From contig NZ_WEGK01000001.1 in assembly GCF_009604405.1 (NCBI RefSeq), positions 558,001 through 622,000 on the forward strand: a stretch of 64,000 nucleotides of DNA, written 5' to 3'. The notes under the pieces are model-generated. The model saw only the letters and a list, made by a program, of their open reading frames with translations. It ran no database searches and was not told the DNA's origin. The stretch's first letter is position 1. Every line of letters begins with the position of its first letter. This document shows, in pieces, positions 34,281 to 43,380 of the stretch. This stretch comes from Nocardia macrotermitis (GTDB lineage Bacteria > Actinomycetota > Actinomycetes > Mycobacteriales > Mycobacteriaceae). Position numbers and translations under genes: made by a program.

Positions 34281-35315
34281 TCAGCGCGTCGCAACGGTGA
34301 TCTTGCTGGCCTGACCGTGGAACGCCTTCGCAATGGCATCCCATGCCGACGGCAACTCCGCGGCGAAGGACGACCACGCGTGCGTCCCGGTCGGCTCGTA
34401 TTCGACGGTGAACGGAATCCGCAGTTGCGCAAGACGTTCCGCGAACCGCTGGGTACACCGGAGCGCACCGGCCTCGAGCGCGGCGCCGCCACCGGACTGC
34501 TGCAACGCGCCGACCACATTCGCGGAATCGGCGATCGTCTCCAGATCGGGCAGCCCCGGAACCCCGGTCGCGGCCGACAGATAGATCGCGGTGCCGCGCA
34601 GTTTCGCCGCGCTCAGGAAACTGTCGTGGGCGAGCCAGGCCGGGGAATTCGGTGGCCCCCACAGATTCTCGGGATTACCACCGCGCGAGGCCACGGTGAT
34701 GCGAGTGAGCGCCTCGCCGATATCGTCTGCCGTGGAATAACATCCGCTGATTCCGGCCACCGCACGGTAGAAACCCGGATGCCGCTGCGCGAGCATCATC
34801 GCCCCCTGCGCACCCATCGACACCCCCGCCACCGCGCGACGACCGTCGGAGTGCAGATACGCCTCCACGATCGGCGGCAGCTCATCGATCAGGAACGTCT
34901 CCCAGCGGTTCAGGCCCAGGGTGTGGTCGTAATGCTGCCAATCGCTGTACATGCTGCCGACGCCGTCACCGGTCAGGATGACATCCACCGGTTTGTCGGC
35001 GAAGAACGCGTCGGCGTGGCCCTTGGTCAGCCAGTCGGAGGTGGGCGAGCCGTCCACGCCGTCCAGCAGATACAGCGCGGGACGCGGTCCCGGTCCCGCA
35101 CCGCGCAGCACGTCCACCGGGATCACCCGGCTCATCGATGCCGAACGCACATAAAGGCGTTCCCAGTGCGGCCCGCGGGTCTCGGTGCTGACCAGCGCCG
35201 ATCGGCTCGACTCCGAGCCGAGGCCTGGCGGTACCGGATCGGCGCTCACGGGCGCGGCGAGAATCGCGCAGGCCACCAGCGCCGCGGCCACAACGAGGGG
35301 CGTACGCGTGGTCAT
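34281..35315 (-). CDS. Secreted antigen-85-type esterase (mycolyltransferase-like)
   Basis: 344 residues. Signal peptide TPLVVAAALVACAILAAPVSA, mature protein from about residue 27. Core features: ALYLLDGVDGSPTSDWL, nucleophile GVSMGAQG, and catalytic His in GTHAWSSF. It is related to the protein at 31713 with the same domain order, but is not a recent copy. The ATG at 35315 is chosen for the signal peptide. Role: acyl transfer or ester hydrolysis on envelope lipids. Confidence 0.9.
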   Translation of the reverse strand: MTTRTPLVVAAALVACAILAAPVSADPVPPGLGSESSRSALVSTETRGPHWERLYVRSASMSRVIPVDVLRGAGPGPRPALYLLDGVDGSPTSDWLTKGHADAFFADKPVDVILTGDGVGSMYSDWQHYDHTLGLNRWETFLIDELPPIVEAYLHSDGRRAVAGVSMGAQGAMMLAQRHPGFYRAVAGISGCYSTADDIGEALTRITVASRGGNPENLWGPPNSPAWLAHDSFLSAAKLRGTAIYLSAATGVPGLPDLETIADSANVVGALQQSGGGAALEAGALRCTQRFAERLAQLRIPFTVEYEPTGTHAWSSFAAELPSAWDAIAKAFHGQASKITVATR

Positions 35316-35905
35316 GAGACGCCGGAACCCGCGTCGCGCGCGAGCCCGCGCGCATGATCCCGATCGATCCGGGCCGTACTCACACGTACTCCTTCGAAAC
35401 AAGGCAGCGCATCCTCGGTGGTCACAAGGGAATGACCGGCGCGGAAACCCCGCCGGACGCTGGGGTGAGGGTTGCGTCCGGCGGGTCGGATCCACACGCA
35501 CGCGCACCAGTTGGCGGGAGGGGTTGGAAGTCCGGTTGCCATGGTGCGGAGGTACGTTCACCGGGTGGGTGGTTTCGGGGCACCACCCGGCAGTGGTCGG
35601 TGCGGGAACCGAACCGGCGCACTCCTTCCTGTTCCGGGTACGGTGCCGAACACCTGCTCGCGCCGTCGACCGCGCAAACACCGGCGGCGCGTGCGGATAA
35701 CGATACGGCTACGGAACCCATCCAGCGATGCGTTGCCGGTATCCGATGACAATTCATGAATCGCCCACCGAACGTCTAGGGGCGACACACAAATGCCCGT
35801 CGGCGACAGCTATCCGCCGGAATTCACAGCGAATTCCCGGACATCACCGCGCGACGCCCGAGAACCCGCTCTCGCGGGCCGAATCCCGGTGCCGCACTGC
35901 ATATC
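35316..35905. other. Intergenic region, no gene seen
   Basis: 590 bp between the antigen-85-type gene and the end of the next lipase gene on the same strand. The frames here are low-complexity (Arg, Pro, Gly) and look like GC shadows. It should contain the promoter of the antigen-85-type gene, but I see no clear operator. Confidence 0.4.
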
Positions 35906-37303
35906 TCAGCACTCGTCGGGAGCCGGAATCCCCTGCAACCGTTGATCCAACCAGGCCGCGGCCTCCGGATAACCGAGCGCGTCGGCGATCAGATGTTCGC
36001 CCAATACACTCCGATACTGCGCCCGCGCGCCGAGCGCGCACTGCTGGAGGTAGTAGTCGTGCGCGCCCTGCGCCGGAATCCAGAACTCCTGTTGCCCCTG
36101 GTAGACATACAGCGGCACCGGCGATTTCATCCCGTTCATGGCGGTGACCGCGTAGATCCGGTCGGCCAGCGGACTGTGCAGCGCGTCGGGCATGTCCGCG
36201 GCCACGTCGGCGGGCAGCATCAGCAGGCCGATCGGGGCGAAGGTGCTGTCACAGGTGTCCTTCAACGGCGAGATCGCCGCCCAGCGCGCCAGATTGTTCA
36301 TCCGGCCCAGGATCTCCGGACGTTCCCGCGCCACCCCGAAGGTCGCGGCCAGGAAGATCCCCGAGGCCAGATTCGCGTTCATACTGCCCGCCAGCATCCG
36401 GTAGTCGACCGGTACGCCGCCCAGCGCCGCGCCGACGATCACCGTCGCCAATTCCGGTGCGTAGGAATCGATCAGCCCGACCGCGCCGCGCGTGGCGATC
36501 GCGCCGCCGGAGTAACCGTGCATGGCGAAACGGCTGGCGCCGAATTCCTCCGGGCGAAGATTGCGCACCGCGCGAATCGAATCGAGTACCGCGTGTCCGG
36601 CGACATATGGTTCGGCATAGGCCATTCGCGGTCCCTCGTGATCGGGAATCAGCACCGCGTAACCGCGCAGGACCGCCAGCTGCGTCGTCGGCGGGAGGTC
36701 GTCACCGGCGCTCGAGTGTGAGTTGAACCCGTGGGCCAGTGTGTAACCCGGGGTGCAGGCGCGTCCGAGCGCGTCGATCGCCAGGTTGTTCACCACCACC
36801 GGCCGCTCCCCCGGCCCGGACCAGGCCGTCGCCGGAATCACCAAGGTGGCGGTGGCGAAGGAGGGTCCGCCGTAGGCGTCCGTGGTCCGGAATTTCAGCA
36901 ACAGCGCCTGGCGGACCGGAACCGCCAGCACCGCGGCGGCCGTCGCGGTCACATCGCGGGCGGCGATGATCGCGCCGGGCGTCTCGGCGGCCAGATTCGC
37001 GGGCCACTGGTCGAACATCGGATCCCCGACATTCGAGGGCATCACCGCCTGTTGCAGTCGCACCAGATCCGCCGAGGTCCCCGGTGCGGCCGCGATCGGA
37101 TCCGGCGGCGGCACGATCGGCGGCGCGGGCACCACCGCGTTGATCCACTGCTGCACCGCGGCCGTATTGATACCCGGCAGCGCCGGAATCGCCGGGAGCG
37201 CGGGCGGATTCGGCGCGGCGGGTATCGGCCCGGCATATCCGACACCCGCGGCCGGGCCGCAGACCAGTGCGATGACAATGAGCAGGACACGCCAAGTACG
37301 CAT
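35906..37303 (-). CDS. Secreted lipase (LIP/secretory-lipase family)
   Basis: 465 residues with signal peptide MRTWRVLLIVIALVCG and a Pro-rich N-terminal stretch (NPPALPAIPALPG). The hydrolase core has the nucleophile elbow GYSGG within FAMHGYSGGAIATRG, preceded by IPDHEGPRMAYA, the pattern of Candida lipase A-like enzymes; the His is probably in LGEHLI near the C-terminus. Three cysteines occur in the mature part. The ATG at 37303 is chosen for the signal peptide. Likely an extracellular lipase. Confidence 0.88.
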   Translation of the reverse strand: MRTWRVLLIVIALVCGPAAGVGYAGPIPAAPNPPALPAIPALPGINTAAVQQWINAVVPAPPIVPPPDPIAAAPGTSADLVRLQQAVMPSNVGDPMFDQWPANLAAETPGAIIAARDVTATAAAVLAVPVRQALLLKFRTTDAYGGPSFATATLVIPATAWSGPGERPVVVNNLAIDALGRACTPGYTLAHGFNSHSSAGDDLPPTTQLAVLRGYAVLIPDHEGPRMAYAEPYVAGHAVLDSIRAVRNLRPEEFGASRFAMHGYSGGAIATRGAVGLIDSYAPELATVIVGAALGGVPVDYRMLAGSMNANLASGIFLAATFGVARERPEILGRMNNLARWAAISPLKDTCDSTFAPIGLLMLPADVAADMPDALHSPLADRIYAVTAMNGMKSPVPLYVYQGQQEFWIPAQGAHDYYLQQCALGARAQYRSVLGEHLIADALGYPEAAAWLDQRLQGIPAPDEC

Positions 37304-37789
37304 CACGCACCCCCAGACGAACTCACCCCGGTGCCTCCAACCGCGCACCCACCCCGAAAATGAGTCCGCCACACCGCGTTGTTCGAGCGTACGTCCGCCG
37401 AATGTGTTGCCGCGTGGTCGTTTTCCGATCGTATGCGCGGTGAGTCCGGTTCGAGACCGCCCGGACCGCGCGCACGCCACCCGAGCGCGATCATCGCGAT
37501 CGCGGCGGGCAACGGACATTCCGGGTGCGGAGACCGCACACGCCGAGGCGCGGCACACCATCAGCAAACATTTCGATGCCGACCGACCGGTCGCTATTCC
37601 TGTGCCATCACACTTTTCGGCCCCGATGCCCTAACAAAGCCCTCACCTGCGGCGATAACCTTCGGTAGGCGATCGGATCACTCGCCGCGCGGCGCGCCGC
37701 ACGAACGTTCGTACATCCGATCGTGCATCGGTAAATACGAAATCGGAGTTGGCTTGCCTCAGTGGCGAATTCGCGGTAGATCTTCGAGA
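37304..37789. other. Intergenic region, no gene seen
   Basis: 486 bp between two divergent genes. It includes an upstream extension of the phosphotransferase frame whose sequence (Ser/Arg/Pro-rich) is unlike the family. No hairpin or palindrome stands out. Confidence 0.4.
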
Positions 37790-38620
37790 GTGACAGTCGA
37801 TCGCGCGCAGACTTCGCCGCTGCGGCACAGCTGGGAGCAGATACCGGAGACCGCGCGGGCCGCGGTCGAGGTGTTGACCGGTCCGATCCTGCGAGTGGAT
37901 CCGGTCAACGCGGGATTCAGCAGCCATCTCGCCGCCGTCCTCGAAACCGCGCGAGAACGCACCTTCGTCAAGGGCATTCCGCTGAACGATCCGGAGGTGT
38001 GGTCACAACGCCGCGAGGCGAATCTGTGGTCCTACGTCTCCCCGATCGGCCCGCCGATGCGCTGGCACGTCACCGCCGGGGGCTGGGATCTACTCGGATT
38101 CCATTATATACCCGGACATTTCGCCGATTACCGGATCGACGCGGATCTCGCGGCCACGGCCCGGACCATGGCCGCGCTGGCCGAGCTACCCTGCCCGCCC
38201 GAACTCGAGATCAACGACGCGGTACAGCGCTGGGGCCGCTACGCACCCGATCCGGGCGAACGCAGGCTGTTCGCGGGATCCACGCTGCTGCATACCGATT
38301 GGAACTATTCCAACGTCATCATCGGCGAGCACGGCACGGCACGGCTGGTCGACTGGCCGTGGGCCACCCGTGGCGCGGCCTGGATCGATCCGGCGTGCTG
38401 GATCGTCTGGCTCATTCTGGCCGGGCACGAACCGGCCGAGGCCGAACAGTGGGCCGCGCGAACTCCCGCCTGGCACACCGCGACCCACCATCAGCTGTGG
38501 GCGTTCTCCGCGGCCCTGGCCGGAGAATGGGAGACCACCGCGCACCGCCGCCCGAACATCTGGACACACAGCCTGCGCGATGCCGCGCGCCGCTGGGCCG
38601 ACCACCGCGCCGTGTCCTGA
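37790..38620 (+). CDS. Aminoglycoside-phosphotransferase-like kinase
   Basis: 276 residues (GTG start). The APH fold is indicated by the catalytic loop LLHTDWNYSNVI (HxDxxxxN) and the metal motif LVDWPWA. The N-terminal lobe is reduced: the ATP-binding lysine may be in ERTFVKGIP. Such proteins phosphorylate small molecules, not only antibiotics, so resistance should not be assumed. It is not linked to other genes of an obvious pathway. Confidence 0.8.
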   Translation: MTVDRAQTSPLRHSWEQIPETARAAVEVLTGPILRVDPVNAGFSSHLAAVLETARERTFVKGIPLNDPEVWSQRREANLWSYVSPIGPPMRWHVTAGGWDLLGFHYIPGHFADYRIDADLAATARTMAALAELPCPPELEINDAVQRWGRYAPDPGERRLFAGSTLLHTDWNYSNVIIGEHGTARLVDWPWATRGAAWIDPACWIVWLILAGHEPAEAEQWAARTPAWHTATHHQLWAFSAALAGEWETTAHRRPNIWTHSLRDAARRWADHRAVS

Positions 38621-38645
38621 GACCCGCACCGCCGCCCCGAACCGC

Positions 38646-39506
38646 CTAACTCGCACCGCCGTTCGCCCGCGCGGCGATCACACCGTCGAGGTGACTCGCG
38701 GTGATCTGCCGCGCGGCATTGGCCACCGCCGTGATCATGCAGCTACCGAACGCGCCGTGCCGATCGAACAGCGTCGCGGTGCCGACCGCGATACCACGCT
38801 CGCTCAGATGGTTGTCCGCCTCGACGCCGATGTCGCGGCCGACCGGCATGCGCGAGAGTGCCACGGTCAGATCGGTATTGATGAAACCCACCCCGGCATC
38901 GGACCAGTTGGTCACCATACTGGTCTGCTCACCGGCCATCGCGGCACGCGCGAACGGCGACGTCGCCTCGCCCGCGATCACCCCGACCGGACTCTGCCAG
39001 CTGCGTTTACGGCTGGCGTTCTCGTGTTCGGACGGCACCCGCGACCACTCGCCCGAGGCGTCGCTGTGCCACAGCGGCGCGTCGGGACCGGTCGAGGCCG
39101 GCGCGACGTCCGGCGCCGGCGGCACCGGCTGCTGCGCGCGCGTCCAGATCTCCCCGGGCGGCTCCTGCGAGGGTTGCAGGAACACCACCGACGCCCGCGC
39201 CGCGGCTACGCCGTCGGCCAGCACCGTCGCGTCGGCGAGCCGGATGCGGCGGCCGTCGCGCACCCGCTGCGTGGTCACCGTCAGCTCGCGCATGGGCGCG
39301 GGTTTGAACATGTCGACGGTCAACCGCACCGGCACGAAACCGTCCGTGCCGTGCGCGCGTTCGAGCTCCCGGGCCAGCAGCCCGCACAGCGCCGGACCGA
39401 CCACCTGCTCGGCGGACCACTGACTCGCCGCTATCGGATACGGCGCGAATCGGTCGCCGCCCAACTCCTCGAAGTAGCCGTACCGATCGCCGTCGAACTC
39501 ACTCAT
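38646..39506 (-). CDS. Acyl-CoA thioesterase-like double-hotdog protein
   Basis: 286 residues forming two hotdog halves of the TesB-like type. The first includes ASQWSAEQVVGPALCGLLA and LTVDMFKPAPM; the second includes TSMVTNWSDAGVGFINTDLTVALSRMPVGRDIGVEADNHLS. This pair of signatures matches the mycobacterial/nocardial acyl-CoA thioesterase family. It hydrolyses acyl-CoA in the cytoplasm; chain length unknown. ATG at 39506 is likely. Confidence 0.82.
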   Translation of the reverse strand: MSEFDGDRYGYFEELGGDRFAPYPIAASQWSAEQVVGPALCGLLARELERAHGTDGFVPVRLTVDMFKPAPMRELTVTTQRVRDGRRIRLADATVLADGVAAARASVVFLQPSQEPPGEIWTRAQQPVPPAPDVAPASTGPDAPLWHSDASGEWSRVPSEHENASRKRSWQSPVGVIAGEATSPFARAAMAGEQTSMVTNWSDAGVGFINTDLTVALSRMPVGRDIGVEADNHLSERGIAVGTATLFDRHGAFGSCMITAVANAARQITASHLDGVIAARANGGAS

Positions 39507-39794
39507 TTGCGCCACGCCCTGCCCGTCTCCCGGTCACCACGTAACCGATCTTGCTTCCCAGGCAGATATAGCACGCATATGAAACGTGTTCTCATCACCC
39601 CCTCGACGACGTCGCGGAACGCGCCCGTACCGCCCGGTCTCCAGATTGCCGACCGGACGATTTGCCGCCGGATTTGAACTGGCGTCCAGATAGCAACACG
39701 ACAATGCGGTAACGGCAGCCCCGCATACCGCCGACGTTGCCGAACAGCAATCCGGCAGCACCCGAAACGCGCACTGCGACTGCACAATCGATGT

Positions 39795-39835
39795 TGCAGA
39801 TGTACTTGCATATGCTCGCTACACGGTCCTAGACT
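39795..39835 (+). promoter_or_regulatory. Promoter with GCAGATG/CATATG element for the small gene at 39942
   Basis: TGCAGATG (39795-39802) and CATATG (39809-39814) form an imperfect inverted repeat overlapping a -35-like TTGCAT (39806-39811); 18 bp later is TAGACT (39830-39835), a -10-like hexamer. The same arrangement recurs at 41872-41916. Transcription would start near 39842, giving a leader of about 100 nt. Elsewhere the 435-bp gap from 39507 shows no gene. Confidence 0.6.
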
Positions 39836-39941
39836 CGAACCGCAAGGCAGTACAGGGGACTACCAGACAGCCGTAGGGTGAACCAGGACCCACATTTCCC
39901 GGTCACCAGCTCATCCGCGGCGTGGCGTCAGGGGCGTTCGA

Positions 39942-40193
39942 ATGAACCAGCCATTGGACCTCGGCCGGCTCGGAATCATTGACAGAAACCGGACCGAGCG
40001 CAATGTCTATTCGCGGGAAACCGCAACACGTTTCGTAATCGATGCGGTCGAGTCCACCGGCGCGGCAACACGTGACGATTTCGATGTCGACCGGATCGTC
40101 AGCACCGCGCACGCGATGGTGAACGATTGGAATTTCAGGTCGTTGCAGCCAGAAGCCTTCTGGCGCATCGCATCCAGCTGCATCAAGCAGTAA
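39942..40193 (+). CDS. Small hypothetical protein of the second XRE/DUF397 locus
   Basis: 83 residues, ATG with AGGGG about 8 bases upstream. A helical protein with SRETATRFVIDAVESTGAA and a C-terminal aromatic helix (NDWNFRSLQPEAFWRIASSC). No family recognised. It is convergent with the XRE gene, yet its promoter carries the same sequence element as that of the small gene at 42015, which ties it to this regulatory module. Confidence 0.65.
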   Translation: MNQPLDLGRLGIIDRNRTERNVYSRETATRFVIDAVESTGAATRDDFDVDRIVSTAHAMVNDWNFRSLQPEAFWRIASSCIKQ

Positions 40194-40214
40194 CTAGAGA
40201 TATAAGCAGTACGC

Positions 40215-40262
40215 AGTCGACGACGGGGCCGCCGGGCGATGCCGACGGTCCCGTCGTCGACT
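40215..40262. terminator. Hairpin terminator after the small gene
   Basis: 13-bp perfect stem AGTCGACGACGGG (40215-40227) with complement 40250-40262, extended inward by four more pairs including one G-T. 22 bp past the stop of the 39942 gene. Confidence 0.7.
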
Positions 40263-40311
40263 TCGCTTCTCCGTTGGGCCCGGACGAACTCCCCTGCGCC
40301 CGGACATATTC

Positions 40312-40342
40312 GGATATTCCGGGCGAAAAGCCCGGAATATCC
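40312..40342. terminator. Hairpin terminator after the XRE gene
   Basis: 13-bp perfect stem GGATATTCCGGGC (40312-40324) with complement 40330-40342 and a GAAAA loop, 15 bp past the stop of the minus-strand XRE gene. Confidence 0.8.
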
Positions 40343-40356
40343 ATGCCCGAATTCGG

Positions 40357-41247
40357 CTATTTCAGTCTGGCCGCTTCTTCGGCCATCAGACGCCGCGACC
40401 GGTCCGGCGGCTCGGCCTGCACGCTGAGCCGGTCCATCACCTGGCGGTACATCTCCAGATCCTGTTGCCGGTCCAGATAGAGCGAGCTGGTCAGCTGCTC
40501 GAGGTACACGATGTCGGGCAATTCCGGTTCCGCGAAGCGCAGCATGGTGAACGAACTGCCCGCCGCCGCATTACCACCCGCGGCATACGGCAGCACCTGG
40601 ATCGTCACATTCGGCCAGGACGACATCTCGACCAGACGCTCCAGCTGAGCTCGCAGCACCTCGGCCCCGCCGACCGGCCGGTGCAGCACCGACTCGTCGA
40701 TGACCGCCCACAGCGTGGGTCCGCCGGAGCGATCCAGGATCTCCTGCCGACGCCGCCGCAACTCGACCCGCCGGGTGGTCTCCACGCTCTCGTGCCCGAG
40801 CGCGATGACCGCGCGGGTGTACTCCTCGGTCTGCAACAACCCGGGAACCAGTTGTCCCTCGAAGGTTCTGATCGACTTGGCCGCGTGTTCGAGACCGAGA
40901 TAGGTCTCGAACCACGGCGGCAACAAGTCGCTGTATCGATGCCACCATCCGGGTTGGTTGGCATTGCGGACGAGTTCGAGCAACGTCTCGCGCTCTTCGG
41001 CGTCGTTCACACCGTAGAGAGTGAGCAGATCCCGGATGTCACGTTCCTTGAATCCCGTGCGGCCCAGCTCGAGTCGGCTGATCTTGGCGTGCGAGCCGCG
41101 AATCTCCTCACCCGCCGCCTCGCGCGTGATACCGGCCTGTTCTCGAAGTTTGCGGAGCTGCCCGCCGACCGCGATCCGTAATGCCGTCGGACCACGATCG
41201 GCGGCAAGCGATTCCACACGACCGAAACGACCGGGTTCTGCGACCAT
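40357..41247 (-). CDS. XRE-family regulator with DUF5753 domain (WhiJ-like)
   Basis: 296 residues: HTH at about 25-80 (VGGQLRKLREQAGITREAAGEEIRGSHAKISRLELGRTG), then DUF5753 (PPWFETYLGLEHAAKSIRTFEGQLVPGLLQTEEYTRAVI; VLRAQLERLVEMSSWPNVTIQVLPYAAGG). Same family as the protein at 24742, but clearly diverged. It lies 96 bp downstream of the DUF397 gene on the same strand, here with regulator second, the reverse of the first locus. ATG at 41247 chosen. Confidence 0.93.
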   Translation of the reverse strand: MVAEPGRFGRVESLAADRGPTALRIAVGGQLRKLREQAGITREAAGEEIRGSHAKISRLELGRTGFKERDIRDLLTLYGVNDAEERETLLELVRNANQPGWWHRYSDLLPPWFETYLGLEHAAKSIRTFEGQLVPGLLQTEEYTRAVIALGHESVETTRRVELRRRRQEILDRSGGPTLWAVIDESVLHRPVGGAEVLRAQLERLVEMSSWPNVTIQVLPYAAGGNAAAGSSFTMLRFAEPELPDIVYLEQLTSSLYLDRQQDLEMYRQVMDRLSVQAEPPDRSRRLMAEEAARLK

Positions 41248-41343
41248 GTTGTGATCCACTCCGATGCTCGACGACCAACGGCAGCGCAGGCCGCAACAAC
41301 CCCGGTCGCAGGCCACACCGCGCCGAGACAATGTTACAGCTGA

Positions 41344-41574
41344 TCAAGCCAGATCGTCGAATTCCCCACTCTTGGCTCCGCGCAGGAATGCGTCGATCTC
41401 CGGCCGGGTGTAGACCAGTACGGCCCCCTCCGGATCGCGCGAGTTGCGCACGGCGACCAGACCGTTGGCCATATCGGCAACTTCCACACAGTTGCCGCTG
41501 GGGTTGCTGAAGGTGCTCTTGCGCCAGGCGAGGTCGGACGTGCGCCCCATGCCTGCGGCTGTGCTCTCGGCCAT
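41344..41574 (-). CDS. DUF397 protein
   Basis: 76 residues with the DUF397 core: WRKSTFSNPSGNCVEVADM, VAVRNSRDPEGAVLVYTRPEIDAFLRG. ATG at 41574 with GGAGGAG upstream. Partner of the XRE regulator downstream. Three 12-bp-spaced copies of a CATTTGC motif lie 61-91 bp upstream. Confidence 0.93.
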   Translation of the reverse strand: MAESTAAGMGRTSDLAWRKSTFSNPSGNCVEVADMANGLVAVRNSRDPEGAVLVYTRPEIDAFLRGAKSGEFDDLA

Positions 41575-41634
41575 TTCTGTCTCCTCCGACTAGACAATTC
41601 CGAACGTACCGCCCGTGGCGGCCTGCCGGTGCTT

Positions 41635-41665
41635 GCAGATGTTCGCGCAAATGTTCTTGCAAATG
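41635..41665 (-). promoter_or_regulatory. Three tandem 12-bp-spaced half sites upstream of DUF397
   Basis: On the plus strand GCAGATG (41635-41641), GCAAATG (41647-41653) and GCAAATG (41659-41665) recur every 12 bp, joined by TTC-rich spacers. On the gene's strand these read CATTTGC, CATTTGC, CATCTGC. The half site is the arm of the palindromes at 39795 and 41872. Confidence 0.65.
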
Positions 41666-41871
41666 AACCGACGTTCTGACGATAGCACGCCGGTTGCCTC
41701 GGATCGAGGGTTCGCTCGATCGAAACAACAAGGGCGGCAAGAGGTTTGATCTTGACATGTCAATAGCCGATCAGCTGCGGAAATATCGCAGATAGCGACC
41801 GGTCGGTCGGTTAAATGCGTCCGAATACGTGAGATCCCACAAGGTTCGTGGCGCAGAAACGCCGTCTCACG

Positions 41872-41916
41872 ACAGTGCAGATGTTCTTGCATCTGCACTG
41901 TACGGAGTCCTAAACT
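41872..41916 (+). promoter_or_regulatory. Promoter with 30-bp palindrome for the small gene at 42015
   Basis: Perfect inverted repeat with 12-bp arms, ACAGTGCAGATG (41872-41883) and CATCTGCACTGT (41890-41901), 6-bp spacer. It covers a -35-like TTGCAT (41887-41892); the -10-like TAAACT follows after 18 bp (41911-41916). The sequence GTCCTAAACTC around the -10 also matches GTCCTAGACTC in the promoter of the 39942 gene. The leader to 42015 is about 92 nt. No gene lies in 41575-42014. Confidence 0.75.
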
Positions 41917-42014
41917 CATTCGGGACGACATGGCCGGACTACGCCGGAGGGTTGGGCCCCCGCGCCAATATCGCCACCGCAATGCACGAGCGAGCGAACG
42001 GCCAGAGGCGTCCC

Positions 42015-42212
42015 ATGACATATGTGATTCAGCAGCAAGACACCCGCGAGCACGCCGGGAGCGTGGCGCCGCCGGGCGAATGCGGTGTGGAGCCACGGGA
42101 TCTGACCTATCGGCGCGCCCGCGCCATCCTGCACGCGCACGACCGGCACGTCGGCTGCCGCCAGTGGATCGCCGCGGCCGCCTATCTGTCCGCCGGCCTG
42201 GACGACGAGTAG
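42015..42212 (+). CDS. Small hypothetical protein of the second XRE/DUF397 locus
   Basis: 65 residues, ATG with AGAGG 6 bases upstream. Two cysteines (in PPGECG and HVGCRQW) and two helices (LTYRRARAILHAHDRH, QWIAAAAYLSAGL). No family recognised. It is divergent from DUF397-XRE and has the strongest palindrome of the locus in its promoter. Probable satellite of the regulator pair. Confidence 0.7.
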   Translation: MTYVIQQQDTREHAGSVAPPGECGVEPRDLTYRRARAILHAHDRHVGCRQWIAAAAYLSAGLDDE

Positions 42213-42336
42213 TCGTCAAGTCCGGTAGACCGAAAGCCGGTCCGCGGCAGGGCATCCCGGTGCGAATTGCCCATTGCTGCGTCCTACCATGGAATATGAC
42301 GCATCATTCGCACTCGCCTCGCGGAACGAGGGCACC

Positions 42337-42618
42337 ATGATCCTCACGGCCGTACACGAATTGGTTCTCGCCCAGGTCTCGAATCCGACGCCACAGGCGC
42401 CGCCCCTGGCGGGCAAATTCATGCAGCTGCTGCACTACTGCACCTGGTTCGCGCTACTGTCCGGCACCGGCGCGATCATCTTCGCCGGCGGCCGCTTCGC
42501 CTGGGAGAAATGGGGCGGCGGGCCGCTCGAATCGCCGAAGATGGTGGCCGGGGCGCTGATCGGCGGCGTCGTCGCGACCAGTGCGGGCACGCTGATGAAT
42601 TCGGTGCTGGGGTCCTAG
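42337..42618 (+). CDS. Small membrane protein
   Basis: 93 residues, ATG with GAGGG upstream. Two membrane helices: CTWFALLSGTGAIIFAGG and MVAGALIGGVVATSAGTLM. The layout (amphipathic N-terminus, two helices, GG motifs) recalls small subunits of conjugation or type IV secretion-like systems (TrbC/VirB2-like), but no other such genes are near. Function unknown. Confidence 0.7.
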   Translation: MILTAVHELVLAQVSNPTPQAPPLAGKFMQLLHYCTWFALLSGTGAIIFAGGRFAWEKWGGGPLESPKMVAGALIGGVVATSAGTLMNSVLGS

Positions 42619-42678
42619 TTCCCGGCCGTACCGATACAGTCGGTGCCGTCCGGTCGAGCAGAGGATGGGAGTGGCACG

Positions 42679-43245
42679 GTGGCAGGTCGGCGCACCGACA
42701 CCCGCGACCGGATCCGCGCGGTCGCCATGGAGTTGTTCTCCGCGCAGGGCTACGACCAGACCTCCGTACGCGAGATCGCCGAGCGGCTCGCGATCACCAA
42801 GGCCGCGGTGTACTACCACTTTCCGGCCAAGGAGGACATCGTCGTCAGCCTGGCCGACGATCTGCGCGAGGGGGTCGAACAGATCCTCGCCTGGGCCGCG
42901 ACCCAACCGCCCGGCCGCGCCACCGGCCGGGAGATACTGCGGCGCTACGGAACCGTGCTGCACGACACCGGGCGTGAGATGACCCGATTCATGTACGAGA
43001 ACCAGGCCGCGTTCCGGCGGCTCGGCGTGGGCTCGGCGCTGCGGTACCAGTTCCGGCTGGTCGCCGACGCGATCACCGGACCCGCCCGCGATCCGCTGGC
43101 GATCTTCCATGCGCGCCAGGCACTGCTGGCGATCTCCTGGAGCGTGGGCATGATGGGCGATGTCGAGCTGACCGACGAGCAGTGCCGCGCCGCCGCGGTC
43201 GCACTCGCCCTGGACATCTACGAGCGGGGCGCGAGCAACGCCTGA
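42679..43245 (+). CDS. TetR-family regulator
   Basis: 188 residues, GTG with GGGAG 7 bases upstream. HTH: TRDRIRAVAMELFSAQGYDQTSVREIAERLAITKAAVYYHFPAKEDIV. The C-terminal domain is of the usual size. No clear target is adjacent: the downstream lipoprotein gene is 135 bp away and may be independent. No palindrome noted upstream. Confidence 0.92.
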   Translation: MAGRRTDTRDRIRAVAMELFSAQGYDQTSVREIAERLAITKAAVYYHFPAKEDIVVSLADDLREGVEQILAWAATQPPGRATGREILRRYGTVLHDTGREMTRFMYENQAAFRRLGVGSALRYQFRLVADAITGPARDPLAIFHARQALLAISWSVGMMGDVELTDEQCRAAAVALALDIYERGASNA

Positions 43246-43380
43246 AACCGGTGCTCGCCAGCGGATTTCGAACTCACAGCAAACTGGTCGCGTGTCCGGT
43301 CACCGCGTGTTCGCACCCGTACCGCACAATGAACTCGCAGTCGCTCTTCGGTAAGACGCTCTTCGGCAAGAGGGAAGTTC

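Noticed and set aside
37790..38620. Antibiotic-resistance call for the phosphotransferase-like gene
   Set aside because: Only the general APH catalytic motifs are visible; the family has many non-resistance members.
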